Positions 41,359 to 49,681 of a DNA stretch of 64,000 nt are shown here, one piece after another. Source of the stretch: Oscillospiraceae bacterium (GTDB taxonomy: Bacteria > Bacillota > Clostridia > Oscillospirales > Acutalibacteraceae); NCBI GenBank assembly GCA_902762875.1, contig CACWPS010000001.1, positions 1 through 64,000 on the forward strand, given 5' to 3'. The position numbers and the translations under genes are program-made. The notes below the pieces were generated by a model that was not told where the DNA came from, ran no database searches, and saw nothing but the letters and a program-made list of their open reading frames with translations. Positions within the stretch are counted from its first letter, which is position 1, and every line of letters begins with the position of its first letter.

Positions 41359-42261
41359 TTATCCTTCATTTTCATATTTAATTCTGAAATAATCTAAATA
41401 CTTTTTGAAGGTATCCTGAGCAGAGAGGCAGGTATCGGTGAGGTAACCTTTCTCCTGATTCCACTCTTTAAGACCGCGATAGTAGAACATTTTTATTTTG
41501 TCTTCAATAATAAACGGAACTATTCCATGCTTTAAGCATTCCTTGAACATAATGAGTCTGCCGACACGTCCGTTACCATCTTGAAACGGGTGGATGCGCT
41601 CAAACTGAACATGGAACTCAATAATATCTTCAAGCTTTACATTCTCTTTGCCGTTATAATCGGCAAGAAGTTTTTTCATTTCAGCCGACACATTTTCGGG
41701 CAGTGTTGTTTCTTTGCCGCCAACCTCGTTAGGCAACTTTTTATAATCGCCAACGGCAAACCAATCTTTTTTAGCATCGCTTGTACCGGTCTTTAGAATA
41801 AAATGCAGATGCTTTATAAATTTTTCGCTTAGCTGCGACTTGGCACTTTCAATGATTTCATCAATACAGCGGAAGTGGGTAGCGGTTTCGATAATATCGT
41901 CAACACGAACTCCTTCCTCGGTTATGCCGATGGTGTTGGTTTCGAAAATATAACGAGTCTGATCGTGGGTAAGACGACTGCCTTCAATATGGTTAGAGTT
42001 GTAGGTCAATTCAATCTGTATTTTATGATAAATTCCGCCGTGAACCTGACCACGCTTTTCCTCTTTCAAAATATCAAGTAAAGTTTGTGGTGCAGGTTTA
42101 CTTTTATTGCTTCTTTCGGGTTTCTCTGCGTTTTCGGGGATGTTCCAAGTCTTGCCCGTAAGGAAAGCACCGGGGACACGACCTGCAGCACAATAATTAC
42201 GAACACTACGCTCAGATGTATTCCAAAGTAAAGCGACCTCTTTAACGGATAAATATTTCAT
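41359..42261 (-). CDS. Fic-domain protein with N-terminal helix-turn-helix
   Basis: 300 residues from ATG 42261 (MKYLSVKEVALLWNTSERSV), behind GGAGGTCTGTAT. An excisionase-like helix-turn-helix at the N-terminus precedes a Fic domain with the catalytic motif HPFQDGNGRVGR (His224-Arg235). A class II inhibitory motif SNHIEG (Ser89, Glu93, Gly94) precedes it. Fic enzymes usually move AMP from ATP onto target proteins; the built-in inhibitor keeps them silent. A longer frame to 42372 lacks a ribosome binding site. The protein may be a self-limiting toxin or regulator on the mobile block. Confidence 0.88.
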   Translation of the reverse strand: MKYLSVKEVALLWNTSERSVRNYCAAGRVPGAFLTGKTWNIPENAEKPERSNKSKPAPQTLLDILKEEKRGQVHGGIYHKIQIELTYNSNHIEGSRLTHDQTRYIFETNTIGITEEGVRVDDIIETATHFRCIDEIIESAKSQLSEKFIKHLHFILKTGTSDAKKDWFAVGDYKKLPNEVGGKETTLPENVSAEMKKLLADYNGKENVKLEDIIEFHVQFERIHPFQDGNGRVGRLIMFKECLKHGIVPFIIEDKIKMFYYRGLKEWNQEKGYLTDTCLSAQDTFKKYLDYFRIKYENEG

Positions 42262-42301
42262 ATACAGACCTCCAAATTTACTGTTATTAGTATACCACGG
42301 C

Positions 42302-42354
42302 ATCGGCAAAATGTCAATGCGGATAAAATGACATTTGTTTGTATTTTTGCCGAT
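42302..42354 (-). promoter_or_regulatory. Nested inverted repeats in the fic promoter region
   Basis: ATCGGCAAAA (42302-42311) is mirrored by TTTTGCCGAT (42345-42354), and inside AAATGTCA (42309-42316) by TGACATTT (42329-42336). This is a likely operator, perhaps for the Fic protein's own helix-turn-helix. Confidence 0.55.
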
Positions 42355-42390
42355 AACGGCATTTTTATTCAAGCTGTTTATCTTTGATTA

Positions 42391-42406
42391 ATGCGTAGTA
42401 ATTTTT
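42391..42406 (+). repeat. 16-bp direct repeat, copy 2 (probable att core)
   Basis: An exact copy of 30673-30688 (ATGCGTAGTAATTTTT). It marks the right border of the 11.7-kb block that lacks an integrase. Confidence 0.65.
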
Positions 42407-42413
42407 ACACCTC

Positions 42414-42442
42414 TTGATATTACGGCAGAGATAAGGTATAAT
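42414..42442 (+). promoter_or_regulatory. Outward promoter behind the direct repeat
   Basis: TTGATA (42414-42419), a 17-bp spacer and TATAAT (42437-42442), reading to the right into a short membrane-like ORF. Confidence 0.55.
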
Positions 42443-42467
42443 ACCAATACAGTTGGCGAGAGAAGAA

Positions 42468-42635
42468 ATGACCACATATTTTTGTTGTGTGGTTCTGTTG
42501 TTTTGGCTTGGTATTTTTATTGTTTTCACGACCACATTTCATCCCACAGAGCCGTATGGAGTACACGGAAACAGTGGAGACAAGATGCGTGGAGACGATG
42601 GTTTGGCGGAGCAAAAACCACTATATGTAGTGTAA
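42468..42635 (+). CDS. Candidate small membrane protein
   Basis: 55 residues from ATG 42468, 25 bp behind a consensus-like promoter, with a purine-rich GAGAGAAGAA upstream. One hydrophobic segment (CCVVLLFWLGIFIVF) is followed by a polar tail. No known family. It could equally be chance coding in a border region. Confidence 0.3.
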   Translation: MTTYFCCVVLLFWLGIFIVFTTTFHPTEPYGVHGNSGDKMRGDDGLAEQKPLYVV

Positions 42636-42663
42636 ATTATTAGAAATTAACTATATTTTGCTA

Positions 42664-42708
42664 TTCGGGACGCAGAGGCCGCAGGTTCAAGTCCTGTCAC
42701 CTCGACCA
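42664..42708 (+). tRNA. 3' half of tRNA-Pro(CGG), an attachment-site remnant
   Basis: The sequence begins in the anticodon loop (TTCGGGA, anticodon CGG) and continues through the anticodon-stem 3' strand, the variable region, a proper T arm (GCAGGTTCAAGTCCTGT), the acceptor strand CACCTCG, discriminator A and CCA. The 5' half is missing; upstream DNA does not pair. Such a half is left when an element integrates in the anticodon loop. Confidence 0.75.
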
Positions 42709-42741
42709 AAAAACACGCTCTTTTCGAGCGTGTTTTTTTTT
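42709..42741 (+). terminator. Terminator behind the tRNA-Pro remnant
   Basis: AACACGCTC and GAGCGTGTT pair around a TTTTC loop and run into eight T. It is the original tRNA terminator. Confidence 0.85.
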
Positions 42742-42763
42742 GCTCTTTTTCGGAAGAGCTTTA

Positions 42764-43303
42764 TTAAATTCCAAATATTTTTTGAAACTTATCCATTTTA
42801 TTTTTATCCGGAACAATGTAATCGGGCAGAACCCTGTTAAGAGCGGTATATTTGTTATTTCCCATGTTATGATATGGTAAAAGTTCAATTTTATCAAAGT
42901 TTATATTATTCAGAAACTCCTTTATTTTGTTCATCTCTTCTTTAGTGTCGTTGAACGAGCCAATAACCGGGATACGTATAAAAATACTTCCTTTAAAAAC
43001 GGAAGACAAGGTCATCAGATTTTCTATAATCAGTCTATTGGATGCACCCGTTCCCGCAATATGTAAATTTTCCGAAATACATTTCACATCAAATAAGAAC
43101 ATATCGGTATACGGTATAATAAACTCAAAATATTTCCAAGGAACATTTCCTGCTGTATCGACAGCTGTATGTATTCCGTTTTCTTTACATTTTTTCAGCA
43201 ATTCGCCAAGGAAATCTATTTGCAGCATACATTCTCCGCCGGAAAATGTTGCACCTCCATCGGAGGTTTCGTATAGTGCTTTTGGCGGATTATGATCATT
43301 CAA
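42764..43303 (-). pseudogene. Glycyl-radical-enzyme activase, C-terminal fragment
   Basis: About 175 residues matching the C-terminal two thirds of PflA-type radical SAM activases: FSGGECMLQIDFLGELLKKC, GIHTAVDTAGNVPWKYFE, LFDVKCISENLH and LLPYHNMGNNKY. The N-terminal radical SAM CxxxCxxC cluster is missing. The homology stops at about 43300, exactly where an integrase fragment begins on the other strand. A deletion or recombination joined the two. Confidence 0.8.
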
Positions 43304-44032
43304 AATGTAGCGGATAAAGTTGACCGACCAAAGAAAAATGATTTTCAGCCGGTGTTCTTAACAGCTGAGGAAGCGCAGAAAATGTTTGAAGCCCTCAAGG
43401 GCACAAAGTTAGAGCTGCCCGTTTTGGTAGCGGCATTTTATGGGCTGCGCCGTGGTGAAGTACTGGGACTGAAATGGGATGCCATTGATTTTGAACGAGG
43501 AACGATTTCCGTTAAGCGAACTGTAACTACCATCAATTTGGACGGTAAGTGTCAGGAAATTGAAAAGGAATCAGCAAAGACAAAGTCAAGTTTAAGAACA
43601 CTTCCGCTGATCGGCAGTTTTAAAGAATATTTTATGCAAGTCAAGGAAGCGCAGGAGCTAAACAAAAAGGTCTGCGGCAATTGCTACAACTATCAATACG
43701 ACGGTTACGTGTTCGTGGATGAAATGGGCGAAAGAATGAAGGCTAACTATCTGACCACACGTTTCCCTGAAGTTCTCGAAAAGAAAGGACTGCGCCGTAT
43801 GCGATTTCACGATCTTCGTCATAGCTGTGCATCACTACTGCTTGCAAACGGTGTACCACTCAAGCATATTCAGGAATGGCTCGGTCACTCGGATTTTTCA
43901 ACAACAGCAAATATTTATGCTCATTTGGATTACAGTGCAAAAATCACTTCGGCGCAGGCGATGGAAAGCGGTTTGCAATTACCCGAAGCAGGCGGCTTCA
44001 CAAGCCGTTGGAGCGGTGAAGTTCCAAATTAG
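43292..44032 (+). pseudogene. int: Tyrosine integrase, N-terminally truncated
   Basis: About 246 residues covering the catalytic domain: Arg in FYGLRRGEVLGLKW, HDLRHSCASLL, the LGHSDFSTT motif and Tyr in NIYAHLDY. The family's arm-binding and SAM-like N-terminal domains are absent; homology begins near the first in-frame ATG. It lies 94 bp before a tRNA-Ser 3' end, the normal place of an integrase beside its attachment site. Without its DNA-binding N-terminus it is probably inactive. Confidence 0.8.
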
Positions 44033-44086
44033 GGTATGCAAAAAATGTTGTAGGCTCCGACCACTTGCTCTAAAAAAAGCAAAAAG

Positions 44087-44122
44087 AAAAAAGCCTGAAA
44101 TCGGCTTGATTACAGGCTTTTT
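44087..44122. terminator. Terminator between integrase fragment and tRNA-Ser
   Basis: AAAAAGCCTG (44087-44096) pairs with CAGGCTTTTT (44113-44122); suited to both strands. Confidence 0.75.
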
Positions 44123-44125
44123 CGG

Positions 44126-44216
44126 TGGCGGAGAGTGAGGGATTCGAACCCTCGTGCGATTTCACTCGCAACTCGATTTCGAGTCGAGCTCGTTATGACC
44201 ACTTCGATAACTCTCC
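44126..44216 (-). tRNA. tRNA-Ser(CGA)
   Basis: On the minus strand: acceptor GGAGAGT, D arm, anticodon stem CTCGA/TCGAG with loop CTCGAAA (anticodon CGA), long variable arm (GCGAGTGAAATCGC), T arm GAGGGTTCGAATCCCTC, then ACTCTCC, G and encoded CCA. All stems close. The 3' end faces the integrase fragment. Confidence 0.93.
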
Positions 44217-44361
44217 GTGTATTTTCTAAACTGTAGTTTCTTATTCAAAAACGATTTGGAGAGAACTACAGGAGAGAACAAGAAAAAATATTCGATTTTA
44301 ATGTTTTGAAACCCCGATGAATCAAGGGTTTTGTGCGGACGAAACCGCCTAAGCTACGGAG

Positions 44362-44403
44362 AATTTCGAGTCATGTCCGTTATGACCACTTCGATACGTC
44401 TCC
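44362..44403 (-). tRNA. 5' fragment of a second tRNA-Ser gene
   Basis: From 44403 leftward the minus strand reads GGAGACGTATCGAAGTGG, then CATAACGGACATGACTCGAAA, close to the 5' half of the intact tRNA-Ser with the CGA anticodon. The 3' half is absent. It marks an old integration or recombination site, and the right limit of the mobile region. Confidence 0.7.
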
Positions 44404-44517
44404 GTGTTTCGGATATTAAAGCGTGTCGCTTAAAATATCAGCATAGGTAATTATATTAATTTTTACGGCTGTTGTCAAGCAAAATCAAGAAAATTATTTA
44501 ATATTACAATTCGGAAG

Positions 44518-44546
44518 TTGAAAATTGTCGAAAAATGTTGTATTAT
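44518..44546 (+). promoter_or_regulatory. Promoter of the comEC operon
   Basis: TTGAAA (44518-44523), a 17-bp spacer and TATTAT (44541-44546), 33 bp upstream of the comEC start. Between the tRNA fragment and this promoter (44404-44517) I see nothing else. Confidence 0.65.
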
Positions 44547-44578
44547 AGGGCTTAATTAAGAGTGGGGAGAGTGGTAAA

Positions 44579-46087
44579 GTGGTTGATTACCTTAAAAGAC
44601 GGCCGATGCTTTTATGCGGGCTTTGTGCTTCGGCGCTTTGTGTTATCGGTTTTTATTCCCGCACGGCAATTTTCTTTTTAGGGTTAATGCTGATTTTTCT
44701 ATTCTTCTTTTTAATGCAAAAGGGAGTTTATCCTGTTTACATATTTGTGGTATTTATGCTGATTGCGGCTTCGGTTAGCGTGCTTAATACATATAATAAA
44801 ATAGATGAAGTGAGCGGTTTAGACGGTGCTACGGTTAAGGGTGATTTTACTGTTGTTGAAGCACCCGTTAATCACGGGGAATACTATTCTGCGGTTGTTA
44901 AAGCCCTTAACTGCGACGGGCTTAAAGACGGCACACGGATAATGGTGTTTTGTAATGATGGTGCCTTTGAATACGGGGATAAAATTCTTGCTACCGTTAA
45001 GTTAAGCAAGATAAATGACAAATACAGGGCAAGCGATTATTCCGAGAAAATTTATCTTACAGGAAGTATGAACGGCTTTACCGTATACAGGGGTGAAGGC
45101 GGTTTTGTTATATCAAGGGTAAATAAGCTTCGCCTCTATATTGTTGATACACTTTTTTCAAATATGAATTATAAAGAAGCGGCAACCCTTACCGCTTTAA
45201 CAGTAGGTGACCGTTCGTATTTATCAGACGAGTTTTATGCTAATTTAAAAGCTGCGGGAGTAAGCCACCTAATGGTGGTTTCGGGTTTGCATTTGGCGGT
45301 TATAGTTTCCCTCGTCAATAAACTAATAGAGAAGGTCATTTATAACCGATATTTAAAGGCGATAACTGTTTTGCTTACCGTTTTGTTTATGGCGGCACTT
45401 TGCGGTTTTACAAAGTCAATTATAAGAGCGGGATTATGCTATATTATTTATGCTATGAGCATAGTTTTAAAGCGTGATAATACCCCTGAAAATACATTAG
45501 GGGCGGCGGTCACGCTTATTTTAATAGCCGGGCCATTTGCGATTTTAAGCGTTTCTTTTCAGCTGTCAGTCCTTGCCTCCCTTGGTATTACGGCGGCGGC
45601 ACTTCCTGTTACTAAGTATTTAAAGGAGAATGTATTTAAAAACACTTGGATTATATATATTGTGGACCTTGCCGTTGTAACCTTGAGTGCGCTTTTATTT
45701 ACTCTGCCTGTAACCGCTTGGATTTTCGGGTATGTTTCGGTGGTAGCAGTAATTGCAAATATTTTGGTTGCTTATGCGGTGACCTTGGCGCTGTATTTTG
45801 CCGCGGCAGGACTTGTTTTCTATTGTATTTTTCCGCTTATCGGTCAAATTTTGCTTGTTGCCGCTTCCCTTGTGACAAGGTATGTTAATTTTATCATAAA
45901 TATGCTGGGCTCTTTACCCTTTGCGGCGGTAAGGCTTAATGATTATAGCTTTATATTTGCAATTTTGCTCTTGTTTTCGGTAATATTCGTTTTATTTGCT
46001 TGTAAACGCAGAGAAGATATGTTAAAATTAAAAAAGATGCACGAAAAGATAATCAGCGAGGGCGGTGGGAAATTAAAATGGCAGTAA
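44579..46087 (+). CDS. comEC: ComEC/Rec2-type competence membrane protein without nuclease-like domain
   Basis: A 502-residue polytopic protein. ComEC forms the channel that brings single-stranded DNA across the membrane. The N-terminal hydrophobic part, OB-like domain (about 65-175) and competence domain (GVSHLMVVSGLHLAVIVSLV) are present. The protein ends after the last membrane helices (SVIFVLFACKRRED), with no C-terminal metallo-beta-lactamase domain, which most ComEC proteins of about 750 residues have. The start is GTG 44579 behind GGGGAGAG. It overlaps holA by ten bases. Confidence 0.87.
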   Translation: MVDYLKRRPMLLCGLCASALCVIGFYSRTAIFFLGLMLIFLFFFLMQKGVYPVYIFVVFMLIAASVSVLNTYNKIDEVSGLDGATVKGDFTVVEAPVNHGEYYSAVVKALNCDGLKDGTRIMVFCNDGAFEYGDKILATVKLSKINDKYRASDYSEKIYLTGSMNGFTVYRGEGGFVISRVNKLRLYIVDTLFSNMNYKEAATLTALTVGDRSYLSDEFYANLKAAGVSHLMVVSGLHLAVIVSLVNKLIEKVIYNRYLKAITVLLTVLFMAALCGFTKSIIRAGLCYIIYAMSIVLKRDNTPENTLGAAVTLILIAGPFAILSVSFQLSVLASLGITAAALPVTKYLKENVFKNTWIIYIVDLAVVTLSALLFTLPVTAWIFGYVSVVAVIANILVAYAVTLALYFAAAGLVFYCIFPLIGQILLVAASLVTRYVNFIINMLGSLPFAAVRLNDYSFIFAILLLFSVIFVLFACKRREDMLKLKKMHEKIISEGGGKLKWQ

Positions 46088-47136
46088 TAAGCGAGGAAGT
46101 CTTTAAATCACGGATTAAATCGGGTAACCTTGCTCCGACCTATATATTGTTCGGCGACGACGGATATTTGAAAAAAATGTATGCTGAAAAGCTTACAAAA
46201 ATGACGGCGGATAAGGACGACATTTTTAATTTCTGCCGTTTTGGCGCCGATTGCGATTTGCAGGAGGTTTACGACTTTCTTTGGCAGATTCCGATGATGG
46301 CTGATAAAAAATGTGCAGTACTTTGTGATTACGATTTTGAGCATTGTTCAAAAACCGATTTCGATAAGCTTTTAAGCCTTGCGACCGACTGCCCCGATAC
46401 CTCGCTTTTGATAATTTGGTTTGACAGCCTTATAATAGATGCTAAAAAAAGCGCTAAATTTAAAAAGCTTGTGTCCTCTGCGGAGAAAGGCGGGGGTGCG
46501 GCGGTTGAGCTTAACCACAGGCGTGCGCCTGAGCTTGTTAAAATGCTTACGGACGGTGCGGCAAAGCGGGGCTGTAAAATGGACCCTGCGGCGGCACGGT
46601 ATCTTATAGAGAGCGCAGGGGAGGATATTAACACCCTTGTAAACGAGCTTGATAAGCTGTGTAATTATGTGCCGAAGGGTGAGATAACCAAGGCAACTGT
46701 AGATTATGTGTGCGTAAAAACTCCTGAGGCATCGGTTTACAATCTTTCAAAGCAGATTTTTGCACGGCAGTCTGGCGAAGCCTTAAAAACCCTGGACGAG
46801 CTTTTCTTTATGCGTTTTGAGCCGATGATGATTTTATACACCGTCTCCTCGCCGTATATAGATATGTACCGCCTCTACACCTTAAAAAAGAGCGGAGCGG
46901 ATAAGCGTGAGCTTGTGGAGCTTTACGGCTATAAGGGTAAGGAGTTCCTTATTGACAGAGCGGCGCAGAATTTAAGGCTTTTCGATTTTAAAAAGCTCTC
47001 TTTAAGCTTTGAAGCCTTGGTTGATGCTGACCGCAGGCTTAAATCCTATGGGGCAGACGGGCGGATTGTTCTTGAACAGTTAATTATCAGGCTAATTTAT
47101 ATTATCGCAAAGGGTGAGGCGCTTGATAAAGCTTGA
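46078..47136 (+). CDS. holA: DNA polymerase III subunit delta
   Basis: A 352-residue clamp-loader subunit that opens the sliding clamp. It begins MAVISEEVFKSRIKSGNLAP and YILFGDDGYLKKMYAEKL, the typical HolA start. The middle AAA-like and C-terminal helical collar parts are in place (SVYNLSKQIFARQSGEALKT). Its ATG lies inside the comEC end. The comEC-holA order is common in Firmicutes. Confidence 0.92.
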   Translation: MAVISEEVFKSRIKSGNLAPTYILFGDDGYLKKMYAEKLTKMTADKDDIFNFCRFGADCDLQEVYDFLWQIPMMADKKCAVLCDYDFEHCSKTDFDKLLSLATDCPDTSLLIIWFDSLIIDAKKSAKFKKLVSSAEKGGGAAVELNHRRAPELVKMLTDGAAKRGCKMDPAAARYLIESAGEDINTLVNELDKLCNYVPKGEITKATVDYVCVKTPEASVYNLSKQIFARQSGEALKTLDELFFMRFEPMMILYTVSSPYIDMYRLYTLKKSGADKRELVELYGYKGKEFLIDRAAQNLRLFDFKKLSLSFEALVDADRRLKSYGADGRIVLEQLIIRLIYIIAKGEALDKA

Positions 47137-47719
47137 CAGACCCGTGATTGTTGAGGGAAAATACGATAAAATCACCCTTGAAAACATAGTTGATGCCTTG
47201 ATTATCACTACAGACGGCTTCGGCATCTTTAAAAATAAAGAAAAGTGCGATTTAATAAGGCAATTAGCCAAGAAAAACGGCGTTATAATTATGACCGATT
47301 CTGATTCTGCGGGGGCGGTTATACGGTCTTATATTAAAAAAATAGTCTCCGATTGTGAGATTATAAATGTGTATGTTCCGGAACTCAACGGCAAGGAAAA
47401 AAGAAAGGATAAGCCCTCAAAGTCGGGTCTTTTAGGCGTTGAGGGAATGACCCCCGAAATAATTGAAAATGCACTCAAAAAAAGCGGAGTTTTCTCGGTA
47501 AAAACAGAGGAGAGACGGAAAATCACAAAAGCGGATATGTTCGCTTTCGGACTTTCGGGCGGGGAAGACAGCAAAGAAAAGCGCAAAAGCTTTTTAAGGC
47601 AGTTAGGACTGCCCGAATCGCTTTCCTCTTCCGCTATGCTTGATGTGCTTAATAACAGCTTCACCTTCGAGGAGTTCACCGAAAGGGCAGAGCTGTGGAA
47701 AAATAACGGAGAATTTTAA
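47114..47719 (+). CDS. rnmV: Toprim ribonuclease M5-type protein
   Basis: About 201 residues. The Toprim core reads [26 protein letters not shown] and [15 protein letters not shown], as in ribonuclease M5, which matures 5S rRNA. The C-terminal part fits DUF4093. The start is uncertain: GTG 47114, or TTG 47123 behind AAGGGTGAGG, both inside holA. No ATG is available. Confidence 0.82.
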   Translation: MRRLIKLDRPVIVEGKYDKITLENIVDALIITTDGFGIFKNKEKCDLIRQLAKKNGVIIMTDSDSAGAVIRSYIKKIVSDCEIINVYVPELNGKEKRKDKPSKSGLLGVEGMTPEIIENALKKSGVFSVKTEERRKITKADMFAFGLSGGEDSKEKRKSFLRQLGLPESLSSSAMLDVLNNSFTFEEFTERAELWKNNGEF

Positions 47720-47735
47720 AAACGGAGATGTGGTA

Positions 47736-49220
47736 ATGAAAAAAATCGGGTTTGACAATGAGAAGTATATCGAGCTTCAGTCGGGCAATATAAGGGACAG
47801 AATCGCTATGTTCGGTGGCAAGCTCTACCTTGAGTTCGGCGGTAAGCTTTTTGACGACTATCATGCGGCGAGGGTACTGCCCGGCTTTGCGCCCGACGCA
47901 AAGGTTAAAATGCTTTTACAGCTTAAGGACGATGCGGAAATATTAATCGTAATTAATGCTGACGCTATCGAAAAGAACAAGCGCAGGGGAGACCTCGGCA
48001 TTACCTATGACCTTGATACCCTAAGGCTTATAGATGCCTTTAGAGGAATAGGGCTTTATGTGGGCAGTGTAGTTATTACAAGATATACGGGTCAGCCCTC
48101 GGCAAATGCCTTTGAAAAGCGGCTTACTAAGCTTGGTATCAAGGTTTACAGGCACTACCCGATTGAGGATTACCCCGCTAATATATCCCGCATAATAAGC
48201 GAAGAGGGCTTCGGTAAAAACGATTATATAGAAACTACAAGAAAGCTTGTTGTTGTAACCGCACCGGGACCGGGTAGTGGTAAGATGGCTACCTGTCTTT
48301 CCCAGCTTTACCACGAAAACAAACGGGGAGTAAAGGCGGGCTACGCTAAGTTTGAGACCTTCCCGATTTGGAATATACCCCTTAAGCACCCCGTAAATAT
48401 TGCATACGAGGCGGCAACCGCCGACCTTAACGATGTTAATATGATAGACCCGTTCCACCTTGAGGCATACGGCAAAACCACCGTTAATTATAACAGGGAC
48501 ATTGAAATTTTCCCCGTGCTTGACGCAATGCTTAAGGCGATTTCCGGCGAGTCGCCCTACAAGAGTCCCACCGATATGGGTGTTAATATGGCGGGCTTTG
48601 CGATTTTTGACGATGAGGCGGTAAGTGAAGCGGCAAAGCAGGAGATAATCCGCCGTTATTATTCGGCACTTGTAAGCATAAGGCAGGGGCTAACCGAACA
48701 GAATGATGCGCAAAAAATAGAGCTCTTGATGAATCAGGCGGGCGTTTCTGTTAATGACCGTCCCGTTGTAGCTGTGGCGCTTTCTAAAGCGGAGGAAACC
48801 GACGCTCCCGCCGCCGCAATAGAGCTTGCAAGCTGTAAAATCATAACGGGTAAAACCTCAAGCCTGTTAGGCCCGTCTTCGGCAATGCTTTTAAACGCTC
48901 TTAAAGAGCTTGCAGGAATACCCGATGAAGTAAAGCTTATTTCCCCCACGGTTATTGAGCCTATCGGAAAGCTTAAGACGGATATTATGGGCAATCACAA
49001 CCCAAGACTTCACACCGACGAAATCTTGATAGCCCTTTCAATCTGCGCCGCTACAAGCGATATTGCAAAAAAAGCGCTCGAACAGCTTAAAAACCTTAAC
49101 GGTCTTGAAGCACATTCAAGCGTTATACTCTCCCGTGTGGACGAGCAGGTGTTCAGGAAATTAGGTGTTAATATGACCTGTGAGCCGAAGTATCAAACCA
49201 AAAAACTTTACCACAACTAA
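47736..49220 (+). CDS. DUF1846-family protein
   Basis: 494 residues from ATG 47736 ([20 protein letters not shown]) behind CGGAGATG. Full-length match to the DUF1846 family, soluble proteins with a P-loop-like stretch ([20 protein letters not shown]), common in Firmicutes. The role is not known. It is the last gene of the comEC-holA-rnmV run, though 16 bp separate it from rnmV; a terminator follows. Confidence 0.9.
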   Translation: MKKIGFDNEKYIELQSGNIRDRIAMFGGKLYLEFGGKLFDDYHAARVLPGFAPDAKVKMLLQLKDDAEILIVINADAIEKNKRRGDLGITYDLDTLRLIDAFRGIGLYVGSVVITRYTGQPSANAFEKRLTKLGIKVYRHYPIEDYPANISRIISEEGFGKNDYIETTRKLVVVTAPGPGSGKMATCLSQLYHENKRGVKAGYAKFETFPIWNIPLKHPVNIAYEAATADLNDVNMIDPFHLEAYGKTTVNYNRDIEIFPVLDAMLKAISGESPYKSPTDMGVNMAGFAIFDDEAVSEAAKQEIIRRYYSALVSIRQGLTEQNDAQKIELLMNQAGVSVNDRPVVAVALSKAEETDAPAAAIELASCKIITGKTSSLLGPSSAMLLNALKELAGIPDEVKLISPTVIEPIGKLKTDIMGNHNPRLHTDEILIALSICAATSDIAKKALEQLKNLNGLEAHSSVILSRVDEQVFRKLGVNMTCEPKYQTKKLYHN

Positions 49221-49227
49221 TATTAAT

Positions 49228-49257
49228 CCCTATAGAGTTTATTCTCTATAGGGATTT
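49228..49257. terminator. Terminator between convergent genes
   Basis: CCCTATAGAG and CTCTATAGGG pair around TTTATT. Serves the DUF1846 gene and probably ruvX from the other side. Confidence 0.85.
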
Positions 49258-49261
49258 AAAG

Positions 49262-49681
49262 TTAAATATTATTTTTACGGAATTTAAGGTAATCCTCAAG
49301 AATTATAACCGCCGCAACGGCATCTATTACTTCCTTGCGCTTTTTGCCTCTGGTATCGGTATAGTTTAAGGCGGTATGCGCCGAAACGGTGGTACACCGC
49401 TCGTCCCAAAGGACGGTTTCCTTACCGCTTTCTTTGGCTATTCTTTCGGCGATTTCCTTACATTCTTGGGCTCTGCTTCCCGCCGTGCCGTCCATATTTT
49501 TAGGGTATCCCACCACAATAAGCTCTGCGCCGTACTCGCCCGAGAGTGCGGCGATTTTTTTTACAAGCTTTTCGGTGTTATATTCGGTTATTACGGTTTT
49601 TGGAAAGGCGAAGCTTTCGCCGCTGTCCGAAAGGGCGATACCCGTGCGGGCTTTGCCCAGGTCAACCGACATTATAATCAT
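49262..49681 (-). CDS. ruvX: Holliday-junction resolvase-like protein (YqgF)
   Basis: 139 residues with RNase H-like motifs: MSVDLGKARTGIALSD, ELIVVGYPKNMDGTAG, VLWDERCTTVSA and the closing Asp in KKRKEVIDAVAAVIILEDYL. YqgF acts in rRNA processing and possibly junction cleavage. It overlaps the upstream phosphatase gene by four bases. Confidence 0.92.
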   Translation of the reverse strand: MIIMSVDLGKARTGIALSDSGESFAFPKTVITEYNTEKLVKKIAALSGEYGAELIVVGYPKNMDGTAGSRAQECKEIAERIAKESGKETVLWDERCTTVSAHTALNYTDTRGKKRKEVIDAVAAVIILEDYLKFRKNNI

